A stretch of 64,000 nucleotides of DNA from Glycine soja (Eukaryota > Streptophyta > Magnoliopsida > Fabales > Fabaceae). Below the pieces are notes generated by a model, which searched no databases, had not been told where the DNA came from, and was given only the letters and a program-made list of their open reading frames with translations. This document shows, piece after piece, positions 1 through 13,261 of the stretch. Location: positions 45,453,167-45,517,166 of the forward strand of contig NC_041011.1 of NCBI RefSeq assembly GCF_004193775.1. The letters run 5' to 3'. Position numbers and translations under genes: made by a program. Numbering within the stretch: the stretch's first letter is position 1; every line of letters begins with the position of its first letter.

Positions 1-881
1 GAAATGCTCAAAGGATGGTTTTCAGTAGCCTCAGACTATCATATCTTGCTTAATCAAAACCTAGTCGCAGATGGAACAGCCACCATTTTTTTTTGGAAGG
101 CAAAAATATATATATTATTAATAAACAGAACAGTACCAGAGGTACTGAAGAGATCAGATACAAGACACCTAAGGTGCCACCTTCCAAAAAACAAAAACCC
201 AACAATACCCCACCACAAAAGGAGACAGCCACCATAATTCTAATTTTTAAGTTCTTTGGGAAATCTAAGGTGCTATCTAAAGTTTTGACATTCTCATGTT
301 CTTCCCTCAAACAGGTCAACTATGTGTGTTTTGAAGGGAAGCAGTGGAGGATAGAGAGCACGTATTCCTCTTGTGCAACTTTACATCCAGCTTGTGGTCT
401 GCTATCTTTACTTGGATGGGAGTTGATTTAATATTGCCACAAGATATTCTCTCTCTTTATTCTCAATTGGGTGCTTGCGTTTGAGGCAGAAAGTTTATTA
501 CGTGGCGGCACATGTTCTGGCATGTTACGTGTTGGAGTGTCTGGAACCTAAGGAATAACATCATCTTTAGGGAGGGGTCAATTGAATTTGTGGATGGCTT
601 ACAGAAGATAAAGTCCACATCACGGCAATGGGTGTTGTATAAGAAAGGGATTAAACCGGGTATCTTCTTCTCATCTTGGAACACCAATCCGATTGGGTGT
701 CTCCATAATTGATCTTTTTGGCTTCAATATTTTTTCATGGTGTTGATTTACGGAGGGTTTTTTTGGTGACATCTGGGGACTAATACAGTAATTCCAGCAT
801 AGAAAGTATATTGTACATCTTGTACAGCTTTTGGATACTTTGCTAAATATATACGAATTTCATTTTGCCTTCCAAAAAAAA
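1..881 (+). mobile_element. L1-type LINE, 3' part, degenerate, cut by left window edge
   Basis: Once the nested insertion at 87-224 and one target copy are removed, the frame starting at base 4 reads through as the tail of a plant LINE ORF2 (FSVASDYHILL then FKFFGKSKVLSKVLTF). A second stretch (TSSLWSAIFTWMGVD, then CWSVWNLRNNIIF around 510-570) matches the C-terminal zf-RVT region. Frameshifts and a stop near 481 break the frame. A 3' UTR follows, with a perfect hairpin at 812-826 and a short A run at 874-881. The copy lies in sense-opposed orientation inside MOR1 intron 9; its 5' end is outside the window. Confidence 0.8.
87..224 (-). mobile_element. 138-bp 5'-truncated LINE tail nested in the larger LINE
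   Basis: An 11-bp direct repeat, ACAGCCACCAT, sits at 76-86 and 225-235 and marks a target-site duplication. Between the copies, read on the minus strand, is a LINE 3' UTR with a perfect hairpin (CAGTACC, loop TCT, GGTACTG; 131-147) and a terminal run of eight A. Its only coding-like content is the shadow of the UTR. The host LINE frame closes up again when the insert and one target copy are removed, so this is a later insertion. Confidence 0.85.
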
Positions 882-1197
882 TAGAGGGAGTAACTCTACA
901 CTAGCTAAATAAAACGAGATTAAAGGAAATATGTCCCAGTAACAAGACTTAAATGGAAAATTATTATGCCCCAATCCTTTTAAAGTCATGTCAGTAAACT
1001 AACAAACCGGACCCAGGGTATTTTGCCAATAAGAAATAACTCATCAATGTCACCTAATTATCAACACAAGACATATCATCCAAAGTCTCTAGGAAACAGA
1101 CACAGTTTTTGAGTGGAAACATGTAGATCGAAACAATGTCAGAGCTTCATAAACAAAAGGCAAGGCCAGGCCACATCATTACATGTACATAATATAC

Positions 1198-4100
1198 CTT
1201 TTTTAAGGTCCGACAAACTTCAGAGAAATCACCAGGAGAAATTCTTTTAGTTGATGCAAGCTTTGTTAGCTCAGCAACAGCCTCCTTCCGTTCAGACCAT
1301 TTGGTAGCTTTCTGAATATTAATAAGACAAAAAGTAAAGAACAAACTGAGATAGATTCAAACCCATATAACTAAAATATAGGTGCATTAATTACTGAGTA
1401 CAATCCGAGAGATGGGACAGAAAACTGACCACTCCATCCCAAAATCCAGACTTCTCCAAAGGAGTCAATATATCAACAGGATCAACAAGTTCATATTCGT
1501 CGATTTCTTGAGGAGCTGATAATCAAAGTATTTGAAAAATGAGTATATTAGTACTACCAAGGAAAGACAAAACATGTCAGATATAAAGAAAAACATACTC
1601 CAGATACTAAATCTTAGATACCATCATTCCCAGATTCTTCACAAGGGCCAGGACCCACAACCTCTGACACAGCTTCCTGTTCAGGTTCCTTATCTTGCTC
1701 AGATCTACAACATGAGAGAATATTTTATTAAAATGGTAATGCCCATATGCTGATTCACACAAGTGGTGTAAGCATCAGCTGTGTTTGTTAAAAGCTGGTC
1801 ACAGTCCAGTGGCCAATGCCATCTTTTGTTACTAAAATAAAACCTTACGAAGCATGTTGAAATCTGGAACTACCACCTAGAATTATGTCATTTAATTTCA
1901 GAAAAAAACATTATATTTATAACAATGCTTTGCAGGACTTGAATATGTCTATCTGAATTGTTTGCTTATGATATTAACTTGCCCAACATTCAATTATTCT
2001 ATTTCTTTGAGGGATATTTTAGCATCTATGACCTCTATATTTTTGGTAGTATAAAATTTATGCACACACATATATATGACCTCTGAACTTAAGTCCCCCA
2101 TTATTCACTCTCCAACAAATCAATTAGCGCTTGCAAAAAGAAAAAGAATAATACATCTATAAGTTAATACTCAGTATGGGTAAATTCAAAACAAAAGCAT
2201 CAAAATCAAACATCCACCTTATTTTGCGTGTGGGCTTTGCTGTTCCTGTAACATTTACAAGCTCTGCTTCTAGCTCTTTTTTCTACAGAAATGGGGAAAA
2301 AGTAATTTATGATTTCCATATGGTGGAGAACATAATAAATCAGAACAACTACAGAAATAGACAACTAATTTAGCTTACCATCGTGTCTCTCATTTTCTCA
2401 AACAAAATTGATTTTACACTATCTTTACCAATCCAACGGCAAAGTTCAAGAGTCAACCCTTTAGAGGATGCACGAACATTTTGATCTTGATGATCAAAGA
2501 GTTCCGGAAGCATCTTCAAAATTCTTTTTGGAGGCACAATTTTTGCTCCAAAATCACTAGCAGCACAAAAAATAATAATTGTATAAGATTCAAAAAAAAG
2601 AAAAAGACAAGTATTATATATGTTGCAACAAAGAGATTCCAAACCTTAAAGCTTGAAACATAACATCTATTGCAGGTACCACCGCTTTAGCAACTTTGTT
2701 TTTTATTGCTTTCTCCATTGCATCCTAAAATTACCAAAAAGTCAAAAACCTTGAGAAACTAAAAGAAAAGGAAATGACTAGTACACATTTAGTTATTGAT
2801 GCATAAAACCCAAAGAATTCACCACATTTTGAACCAAAAACAAAGAAAATGGAAAACAAGCCTATTTGAAATCAACAGTTTTGGGGATTAAACATTGCAG
2901 ATATAAAATATTAAAAGCATATATATGGACCCATAAAATATTAAAACAAGCTTATTATTAATTGACACTATTTACATGTACCCTACCGTTAATAAAATAC
3001 TTTCTATAGAAATTAATAAAGATTCAAAATTAAAAATATTGCCAGATCCTCATTACTAGGAGGGGCATAAGTAACCTCTTGGAGGATCAAACATTTGCAT
3101 ACTAACATTTCGACTAGCCTTGAGGAAGAAACAGAAACGACACAAAAAAAATTACTAGTAGATGCACTGTTATTGACTTGTAATTCACCATGTAATACAT
3201 ATTCTGAATCGGTAATACAGAAAATGGAAAACAAGGACAATTGAAATAGAAAATAGCATGAAGGATTAAACCATGAAAGTATACAACAGAAATGGATCCC
3301 TAAATATATATTTATCAAAATGATTTTTCCTAGTATTAGTTGACACTTCTTGCATATAGCAAACCCTTCAGAAAATTTAAAAGAAAATCTAAAATCAAAA
3401 CACCGTCTAACACTCATTCTTAGGACAGGGATAACTGGACAAGTACCCCATGAATGATTAAGCCATCCCTCTATTGTCTTCAAGACTAGGATAGCGAATA
3501 TATTTAAATTAACGAGATAAACAGTACAAACCTCACTACTGAAACAAAAAGCATGAGCAATCACTATTCAGCTAGGCGCCCCCCTCCCTCACAAAGAAAA
3601 GTAGAAAGCCATTAAATAGCAAAGAAACCAAATAAGCAAAAAGAATAGTACCAGAAACGCATCAACGGCCTCTAATTCAATCCATAGCAAAAACACTGCC
3701 TGAGCCTTCTCCACCGTCTTCGGCCTCCCCGTCAGACATTTCGCCACAACCGCATCACAGACTTCCTTCCCGTACCTACTCCCAAATTTAAATTCATACA
3801 AGAACGGTAACTTCCTCAAAAAAACATGCAATCAAATTCCAAAGGAAGGCAACGAGCAAAAACACCAAAATCCTCACCTCGAGGCGTCGGCGTCGGCAGC
3901 TCGCAAGTAAGCAATCAACGCATCGAGCGCCTTCTCCTGCACCGGCGCATTCGAATCCGCCACCGTCTTTCTGAAAAAATGACCTGCCAAATTCAAAAAT
4001 ATAAAAAACAAGAAACAAAACCACGAATCAAGATCCAAAAGAAAATGCACCATAACAAGTAACAACTCGGAAGAGAACCGCATCCAGATCCACCACACGG

Positions 4101-4320
4101 AGATCAGGAAGCGAAACGGAAAACGCGAAAACCCTAGGCGAAGAAGAAAAAAACACCGACCGAATTCGCGGATGCGGGAGTCCTTGGGATCGGTGATGGA
4201 GTCGCAGAGCGAGGCCAAATCGATGTTCGCCTCGTTGCGCACCTTCCAATTCTTGTGGAAGAGGCGATCCTCCCATGGCAGTTTCTTCGCCTCCTTCAGC
4301 AACTTCTCTTCCTCCGACAT
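1198..4320 (-). CDS. MOR1: MOR1 / XMAP215-family microtubule polymerase, N-terminal nine exons (partial)
   Basis: Coding exons read downward: 4320-4161, 3983-3878, 3775-3652, 2724-2645, 2556-2379, 2282-2218, 1704-1622, 1515-1430 and 1311-1198, giving 332 codons with all junctions in frame and GT-AG. The start ATG at 4320 opens MSEEEKLLKEAKKLPWEDR, the conserved beginning of plant MOR1/GEM1. Residues 1 to about 230 form the first TOG domain of HEAT repeats (KRILKMLPELFDHQDQNVRA is one repeat). An acidic linker follows, then KATKWSERKEAVAELTKLAS opens TOG2. The family binds tubulin and drives plus-end growth in cortical arrays, spindle and phragmoplast. Full-length members are about 2000 residues, so roughly five sixths lies off the left edge. 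The donor after exon 9 (AAG|GTATAT) is intact and leads into an intron holding two LINEs. No break is seen in the coding part. Confidence 0.95.
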
Positions 4321-4500
4321 TGCTGCAATCTACAATCCGCGCCTCCCAACCCTATCGATCTCCACCGAATTATAGAGAGAGAGTGTTTGAGTGTTCGTGT
4401 TCGGTAGCTTTTTGCTTTTTTGTTTTTCGTGTGTGCCGGCGAGAGGGAAGGGGGGGAAATGTAGAAGAAAACGGTGAATAAGGGTGCAAAAGGCTTTTTA
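4321..4500 (-). promoter_or_regulatory. MOR1 5' UTR and core promoter region
   Basis: Upstream of the MOR1 ATG the minus strand is rich in CT (a run of CTCTCTCT near 4377-4384), typical of plant Y-patch leaders, and GC is higher than in the flanking intergenic DNA. No convincing TATA box can be placed. The transcription start is not determined. Confidence 0.5.
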
Positions 4501-7500
4501 TCTTCGCTTCAAAAACACAACAGAGAGAAAGAGAGAGAGGGAGATGGGGTTTTGTTTTTTCTCTTATTTATTTATATTTGGTTTTCGTCACTTGGGACGG
4601 GGATGGGTATATTGGTATTTACGTTTTTCTCAGCCACGTTACTTTCGGGAGCGTGGACACAACGCCAATTTTTGAATTGAGATCTCTCTCACTCACAAGT
4701 CACACGTCACATCACAGTATGCATCAAATTAAGATTCAAGATTGTGTGTTACTGTTGTGTTAAGGTTTGGCATTAATCTTGAAGTGAAATAAAGAAAATA
4801 AAAAATAAAAATGTCTTTTTTAAATAGAATAAAATTTATTTATTTCAATCAATGAAAAATAAATAATAAAGTAATTAATTAAAAATATTTGATACTAATT
4901 TTATTTTTATATATAATATTCTTTTAATTAATTCATACTTTTTAAGAAAATTAATTAATTTCCTAAAAAAGAAAATTTATTTATTTACTTAATGATATTA
5001 AATTTATCATTAAGTTGTATTACACTTATAAAAATTTTCTTTAATGTATTTAAAATTAATAATTTATCTCTTTTTACTTAATTATTTTTCATCTAATTGA
5101 TTGTTTTTTACTAATTAAAAAATATTTTTCTCTACTATTATTAACATGTTTAATATTTTAAAATTTTATTTTACAAAAAAAATCTTTCGTATTTTAAGAA
5201 ATTAAAACAAATGTCACATTTATGTGAATTGGGGGGATTTTGTTTTTATGGATTTCACAATAAAAACTTTCCTTTTTTTATTAATCTTTTCAAACAAATA
5301 GTAAAAATTGGTAATTGTATCTTAACTTCTTTTCTATTTTCTTACACTTCATTTTCTTATAAAAATAGTTTTCTTCCTTTCTGTTTTTATCCTCAAGCAA
5401 ATAGTTAAAATTAGTATTCTTACACAAAATAAACGGTTGCTTCTATATAGTTAAAAATAATAAATACATATTTTTCAATATATAAAATAAATTATAGTTG
5501 AAATTAATAATAAATAACCTTTAAATATATAGGTTATATTTTAAATTTACAATCAACAACTTAAATAGTGATATAAATTTATTTATAACCATTGACATTT
5601 TTTAAAATAACTATTGAAATTCAATCCAAAGATTAAAAAAATTATAGATTAAAATAAAAAAATAAGTTATGTAAAATAATTTTAGAATGTCATTTAATTA
5701 TCATAAATTTATTGATTTTAGAGTAATTATCTTAAAAGACATACCTATAGTAATTATTTATTAATTAAGAATGTCAGATAGTTTTTTTAAAATCATAAAT
5801 ATCCTTTATAGATATTTTTTTAACATTATAAGATTATTATAAATATTTAATATAATTATATATTTAAAACTCATAATTTGAGATGATCGATTAACCAATC
5901 AGATTTGATCATGATCAACGTGCTTAATAATTTTTATACTTACTATGATTATTATTCAAGAAAAAATATAATCTGTTAATACACAATACAGATAAAAAAG
6001 GACGATAGTTTGATATATTTGAGAGAAAAACTTTTAGCTAATTGCACGAAAAACGTGTGAAATGTATCTTGAAATAAAATATTCAGAATTGTTTAATTGA
6101 GAGAATTAGAAATTGATCAAAATGTTTATTCTAATTTATAATTTATAATATAATGTATTCTAATACATATACATGAGCATACTTTCTATAAGCAAAAGAT
6201 GAAAAGATGATGTGATTTGATTTTTAAAAAAAATCATTGACTTGAACTACATAAAAACTTTATATTTGATCAGTTCACTGCATCGAGAAAACAAGTAATT
6301 AAATAATTATTTTTTCCAAGATTTTGTTAAATCTAATTGACACTAATGTTGTGTTGATTTTTTTAAGATATCGACTAAATCTTATTTTTTTATGCCTAGC
6401 ACATTCTTACTCAATCAATAATTTTTTTAAAAAAAATACCATTCAATCCAATTAACAAGCATATCATCAAGTGTATGAAAACAAATTAAATAGTTTAGAT
6501 TTAAGAAAAAAATTGAAAATTAAAAAAAAAAGTATAGAAAAAATTAGAATATAATATGAGATAAACAAAAAAAGAATGAAAAACTAACGTTGGATGTTTT
6601 AAATAAAATATATAAAAAATGTTAAGTAACAATAAAGCTATGCACAGTAACAGTATGATAATGAAAACAATGTATTCAAATATAAATTAATTTTTATAAT
6701 ATAAGAATTAATTTATTCCTATTCAGCAGAAAAATAAAAAATATTTATTCATAGCAGCACATAAACTTTTGGAGGGAGTGCGGTGGATCGCGTGAGAGTG
6801 AATCGCGAATGAAGGCGCGTGGGATGAGAAAGGTTACGAATGATTCTGGTGGTACTTTGGTTAGGCCGGTTTTATAAAATTTTACATCTGAGTGAAAGGG
6901 TCGCCAACGGGTCTGTGTGGAGTGGAGCGGGGAGAGAGACACCAAACTTGTTTTAAATCATTTTTATTATTTTAACATTTCTTTTTTATCACTAGTTAAG
7001 TAATTCAAATATACTAATTTTATATTTTCATGCATGATCAATTGGTTAATTTTTATAATAATCAGTTCTAAAATAACACATAAAATTATTTATAATTAAT
7101 TAATATTATAAAAATATATATTAAATAAATACATGAAAACTATACCATTTTATATCTATAAAAATAAAAAACAATATGAGAAAATTTATAATACTAACAT
7201 ATCCTACTTAATTGGTGAGAATTAGATTATTGATTAATCATTAATAATTTCTGAAATTGTGATATGATGAAATAATGGTAATGTATCTTTTAGTTTCCTT
7301 TTTGTCAGTTTGAAAACCCAGTGTTATCTTCTCACGGGAAAGCAACCCATTCCCTTGTTTCAAAAAGCCATCCCATACCTACTTCAAAAATTTAAACTCC
7401 CATAATGGAGTTCGAATCTTGCCCAAGAAATATTCCAGAAAAACTGTTAAAACCAATCATTTAATAACAAATGTAAAAAAAAAAATTATAACTATCAATT

Positions 7501-8049
7501 TTTACCGGTTATCAGCATAAATTTATTTATTTTTATATATGAACATGTGTTTTTTATGTACTAGTTAATTGACAGGGAATGGTTTAATGGTCGATAAGGT
7601 GTATTTTTCCGCCATTAATTACACGAATATAGAGTTTGGAAGTTGGTATGATACTTGGAGAAAATGACAAACACCTTATCATGGTTAACAGTCTAGAATA
7701 TAAACATTTCGAAAATATACTTGTATGTCACTAAATATTATATACTTCCATGAGAAAAATTATCGATTAATTTCTTGGGGTGTGTTAATGATTATTAATG
7801 ATATTCGTTTTTTATGTGATTTTTAAATGTTATTTTTTATGGTTATAAGAAAAAGAAAAACGAGTTAATCATCTGCTTAAATATACTTTTCATCATTATA
7901 ATTTGCTCATTTTCCTGTTTATGTAAATTTTTTTAAGAGTCTATGAAATTTGTTATTTTGTTTATTTGATCTTTGAAATAAAAAAAAAAGGTAACCACAA
8001 ATGACGTAATTAACGGTTACTAAATGTTATCAAGTGTAATAAATATTAC
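4501..8049. other. AT-rich intergenic DNA, no gene seen
   Basis: Very AT-rich sequence with many stops in all frames. Two patches differ. About 6770-6950 is much richer in GC and reads as neither a known gene nor a recognised repeat. About 7310-7440 has non-repetitive, balanced composition. From about 7874 to 8049 the sequence resembles one half of a legume MITE (TTAAATATACTTTT start), apparently split by the hAT element that follows. Confidence 0.6.
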
Positions 8050-11000
8050 TAGAGGTGAAAATAGGTAGACCAGCCTTTAGCCGGGGTATAAATCTGACCC
8101 ACATCATTATTACTAAGTCTAAGTCTGACTTGTTATTTATTATTTATTAAGGTTCCAGTTTGGCCTGCATAATGATTTGCCATAAAAACTTATATACAAT
8201 GTTTGATCTAATTTAATATATAAAAGGTCTGAAAAGCCTACAAGACCTAATCAAACCAAAACAAATAATTAAAGGTAAAAATTTAGCATAATAAACATGC
8301 TTCTCTTATAAGTTATAAATTACTAAGCATGATTTTGTTCTAAAAAATCAAGTAACATACCATAACAAATAAAAATTCATAACAAGAGTCTTAAGAACAT
8401 AAACATAAAAGTGATTGATCTCATAATATCAAATATGATCTCAAGTCTCAAACCATGACTTGAAAACAAAGTTTCCTAACTAAAGTCTCAAAATCATAAA
8501 CATAAAAAGAAGTTTTCAATCCTGAAGATACAAACTAAAACCAAAAACTCAAGTCTCAATTAAAAACGTAATAAATAATACAACTAATGACATCAAATAA
8601 AGTTTCAAATCTTCAAATTGACCAGCATCAAGAATAAGGCACCAAATCTTCAAATTGATCACTTTAAGTGATTCATCCACCTACAATACAAGGATAAATT
8701 TTATTATTAGAAAAAAGCATCAAATACGTTAAATAATTACAAGAAGGGACCATAAAATTCAAAAATACTAAACATTTTTCTTCTTCAAGTTATATTTGTG
8801 ATGAAGCCAATCTCCTTCACAAATGAGAACTTCAATAGATTCCTAATTCAACTTTGATCGATATTCATCTATAACTCTCTCTCCAACACTTAAAGTAGCC
8901 TTCGATGCAATAGCCGAGATTGGAATGGCCGATATATCAACTGACATCTTTGATAAAACCTTATATTTCAAACTATTGTTCTTTCACCACTCCAAGACAC
9001 TAAAAGAGGAATTATCACCATCAGTAACACAAACACCCTCTTCAAGATAAGCATCTATTTCAAATTTCATTGTAGTGACAACTTCTTTCTCTCTCACAAT
9101 ATTAATTATTTTGTTAAATCCAGTAACAATTGTAGACTTGCTCACAAAATTAGAAGAGGTGTTGCTACCACTAGTATTCCCTTCATTAGTAGATGATTCT
9201 GCAACACTCAAATTAGCATATTCATTGTACAACTCATACAAAGAAGACCGAACTTTATTCACGTTATGATTAATAAGTTCTTCAAACTTAAATATCAAAG
9301 GGAAACATATGTCAATAATGTGAAATTTGCACCTTGGATCTAAAACACATGCAATGTCATCAACAGACTGCATTCCCCCTAATATTTATCGAACTTAGCT
9401 CTTATAGGAATTGTCATTTCTCTCATAAAGAGATCTTCATCCTCAGCTGCAGCATCAAGTACTCGTTTCACCTTCCAAACTTAACCAAGATATAGATTGG
9501 AAGTAGGATACTCGGTCCCTGAAATGACATGCATGGCAAATAAAAGTTTGCAAACTTTGTGAACTTTATCCCAATCTTCAGGTAAAGGAGCATAGTTATA
9601 ATGTGGCTCTATTTCTTTATAGGCTGAAAAGGCAACCTTGAAGTTCAATGTAGTTAATAACATTTAATATGTAGAATTCTACCTGAATATATGAAATTGT
9701 CAGTGTCATGTAAAACAGACAACAATAAATGTACTAAAAGCATTTAAAATACGAATAATTTTTACTACTTTGTAGTACAATCAATAATAAGCTTCCTTTC
9801 TTTTAGGTGCTTTTGTTCAACATCACAAAATGCCTTTAACCCTGAATCATTATGATTGATGTATTTCACACTTTCATGAATGTTGTGAATTATGGTTTTG
9901 ATCTTACTAAGACCATCTTGCACCAACAAATTCAGTATGTGTGCACAACATCTAACATGAAATAGGCTACCATGAAGAACTAGCTTTGTGCTCAATGATA
10001 AATTTTCCTTTATATTTTTAAGCAAGAGTCGTTATAAGAAGCATGATCAACAGACACCGAAAAAACTTTATCTTTAACCCCCCATGCCTTCAAGCACTTG
10101 AATATTGCATAAGTTACATCAATCCCACGCCTAGGAGCAGGTACTTTTACAAAGCTCAAAACCCTCTTCTGAAGCCCCCCCCATCAATGAAATGGCTAGT
10201 TATGACCATATACTCAACTACTTGATGACTTGATTTCCACATATTTGTAGTTAAGCTAATCTTGACTACACTTTTCAATTATGCCTTCAATACTTTTTTC
10301 TCTGCCTCATATATCGCTAAACAATCACTTTTTACTATTTTGTGACTTACTTTCTGAAAATCAAAATTCACATATTGGAAAGCCCACATCCAAACTTATT
10401 CCTCAACAATACTAAAAGGCAATTCATGTACCATAACAACAGTTGCAATAATTTCTCATCTTTTCATTGGAGTACCTACTACATGGATTAAGAAATGGGT
10501 TAGTTGAATTGGAAAGGGGAAATGGAATGCATGGTTGTTTCTTATCTTTTTCCATTTGCAACTCCTTGGCAAACAAATTTCATTATGCCTCTTAAGATGA
10601 CTTGTGCTGCCTCCTCTCCCACCAATTGATAAAAAGGCTTTGCAATACTCGCACACAACCTTTGTTTCACCTTTAGAATTCTTAACTTCATTAAAGTCAT
10701 GTCAAACAATTGAAGTTTTTATCCTCTTCTTACTGATGACACATTTTTCTTCTTCTTCATCAACTTTGGAGTTGTCTTTGTCATGTCCATTAGCTTCTGG
10801 TGTGGGTTGAGTAGTATCATTAAGAGGCACATTAGTAATAGGAGTTGTTTCAACACTCTCAAATTGGGAAGCCATCAAGGTTAGCTTACCTCAATACTCC
10901 TGCAATTCAAACAATAATAGACAAAACACACAAGCCTTTGGTATACTTTAATATAAATTCAAATTATGCAAAAATAATTAAGATAATAGAAAATAAATTA

Positions 11001-13261
11001 AGCATACTTAACACAAGAAAGGAAATTAAGTACAATAAAGGTTAAGAAAGAATTGTCATAGTTCAATTACTACAAAGAATAAGACCTGCTGACTGAACTC
11101 CCCAGGCATACCTTGCTACATACATAGCTTAATAAAAAAAGAAAAAGGAAAAAAAAGCCCACAAACAGAGACCATCGATAGAACATTGAAATACTAATGG
11201 TTTAAAACTAAGTCTAATATGTAACCATAGGTATGTACATCAATAGCAATAGAAAAGGCATAAATTTGTAATTTTCAGTCGAAAGCAACTATAATATACT
11301 AAGCAAATAAAGATTGCACATTTAATGCATTTCACACAATGTGACTTAGCATACATGAACAAGTTCGTACTAGTAAAAATTGCAAAATCCACCAACCAAT
11401 TGACTCCTTAAAAGCTACCTAAAAGAAGGATATTTGATCATTCAATAACAAATTAAGCTACCAATCCTTGTGGAGAATTTTGTAGACCAAATATCAACAC
11501 TTTACAATATGACAAATTGCATTGTGGGCAAACAACTGAACACATGCAGATGAATTAGAATCTCGTAGCAATACTAATGAGAGATATAAAAGTCACACAA
11601 CTAAAAATGTCCTAGAAGTGAAAAGAGGGGAAAACGTAATATTTAATGTGGGATGTTTGAAATTAGATACTAATTATGTTGTGTGGAAGGTTTTAATAGT
11701 TAGAATTGGATACAAAACAAAATATTTAACCAATTTCAATGCTGCGTTTACCTTTTGGATCAATAGTTAAGCTCAATCAAGCTGATAAATTGGTTCAACT
11801 TGTTTCTCTAAACTGAAATATGTTCATGAAAAGGGATAAAAACAAAATGAAAATCGATTTATAAATGTCATATAGCCAGTTAAGAATTAAGTTCATTAAA
11901 GGTTTAACCAACATTTTTTATCTTGTTTTTTCAAGGTTTAAAAAAAAATGCATGTGAAATCTAGTTAAAAAAGAATGTTAGTTTGTAACTTGTGTGCATT
12001 CTCTTGCGTGTCATAGATTAAAAAAAAGTCTTGTTCCACTCCTATATAAGATTGAACAATTTAATCCTCAAAAACTAATAGTATTAGGTCATTATAAATT
12101 ATAATTTTTCTTTACTTAGGTACAATTTTTTTTGGGTACAATAACAATGTTAGTTGAGTTATTATCCAAAGTGACGAGAACTGAAGAAAAAACAATAAAA
12201 ATGGAAAAAAGGGAGAAAATGGTGACAAAAAACTGAAATAAATAAAAGAAGAAAAAACAAGAAAAACAAAAGACAGGGAGAAAAAAATGGTCACAAGAAT
12301 TTAAAAAAAGAACAAGAAAAATATATTAGAGACAAAAAAAGAGATTTAATTATTTGGTTGCCATAGTTTGGATCGCTAGAGTTAGTGGTGGAGAGGGAAG
12401 ATGAGCTTCAATCAGCCCAAGAGAGAATGGGAAAAGATAACACGCAAGAGAGAATAACAATAGAAAACTGACACACTATTCCTTTAAGCCCCACCACGAT
12501 ACAACTTAAAATCCAACTCAAAAATGCCTCTAATACTCTCAAATTCAGTTATCCTCAGAGGAGCTTTGAAACGACGCCCCCTGCATCACCATTGGTGCAA
12601 AACCTACTACCACTAAATCGCAACCGAAATCGATTACTGTACTTGTTGGTAAATAGGGAACTGGAGAAAGAGCTCAAACCTATACAACGTTTTTGGGGAA
12701 ATTAAGTAGAAAATAATGATAAAAAATGCAAACTCACAAATCACAGAGATGCTCATAAGCGGTCAGACGTAGTATCGTTCACCAATTTTGAACGATAATA
12801 GAGGACGAAGGTTCTCTTTCTTACCGTTGATGGGACGTGGTATCGCCGGCCAATATTGAATGATGATGGCGTAGGTAACTGAGAAGTGAAAGTGAGGAAT
12901 GAGGATGTGTGTTGCTCTTTGTTAGGGTTTAGAAAGAAAGTGGCGTGAGTTACGTGACGAACTAAGAGTTCAAGACTATATATGTTGTGCGGCACAGGTA
13001 AGTGACTCCAAAAAAGGGTTGAATTAGGGTTCTAAAAAAGAGAGGTAACTAATAAGTGGAAATAGAAATGGATTTAGTTAGACAGACCCATTATCCGAGC
13101 TTAGTGAGCTTTTTTTAAAGCCTACCACCTGACCTTTTTAATTAAAAATACTTTTTAAAAAGTTAAAATTTGACCTTTTTAATGAATAGGTCATGTCAAG
13201 TCACACATTAACTAAGCCAAGGCATGGGTCTTGACAAGCTGTCTGGCCTATTCCACCCCTA
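8050..13261 (-). mobile_element. Degenerate hAT DNA transposon, about 5.2 kb, with terminal repeats
   Basis: The left end reads TAGAGGTGAAAATAGG. The right end, reverse-complemented, reads TAGGGGTGGAATAGGCC, matching hAT termini. Flanking octamers are AATATTAC (8042-8049) and AGTATCAC (13262-13269), six of eight identical, consistent with an aged 8-bp target duplication. The interior holds a broken hAT transposase on the minus strand and a long 5' non-coding part (about 10.9-13.0 kb) that probably carried its promoter and leader. Stops throughout indicate it is no longer autonomous. Confidence 0.8.
8768..10875 (-). pseudogene. hAT-family transposase with BED zinc finger (broken)
   Basis: The original start is probably the ATG at 10875 (MASQFESVETTPITNVPLND). 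A TGA replaces an expected Trp shortly before the BED-type zinc finger (CEYCKAFL...HLKRHNEIC, near 10650-10570). Downstream, in shifting frames, are recognisable hAT catalytic segments (SHKIVKSDCLAIYEAEKK; GSLFHVRCCAHILNLLVQDG near 9970-9900; VLDPRCKFH near 9345). The C-terminal dimerisation region is near 8990-8850 (IPISAIASKATLSVGERVID), with stop at 8768. The early catalytic Asp expected in T-T-D-M-W appears as Asn (codon 10243-10245), so the protein would be inactive even if the frame were intact. No host role is indicated. Confidence 0.85.

Noticed and set aside
3013..3564. 183-residue open frame on the minus strand
   Set aside because: It lies wholly in MOR1 intron 3, has no family resemblance and is AT-driven (Phe, Ile and Cys rich).
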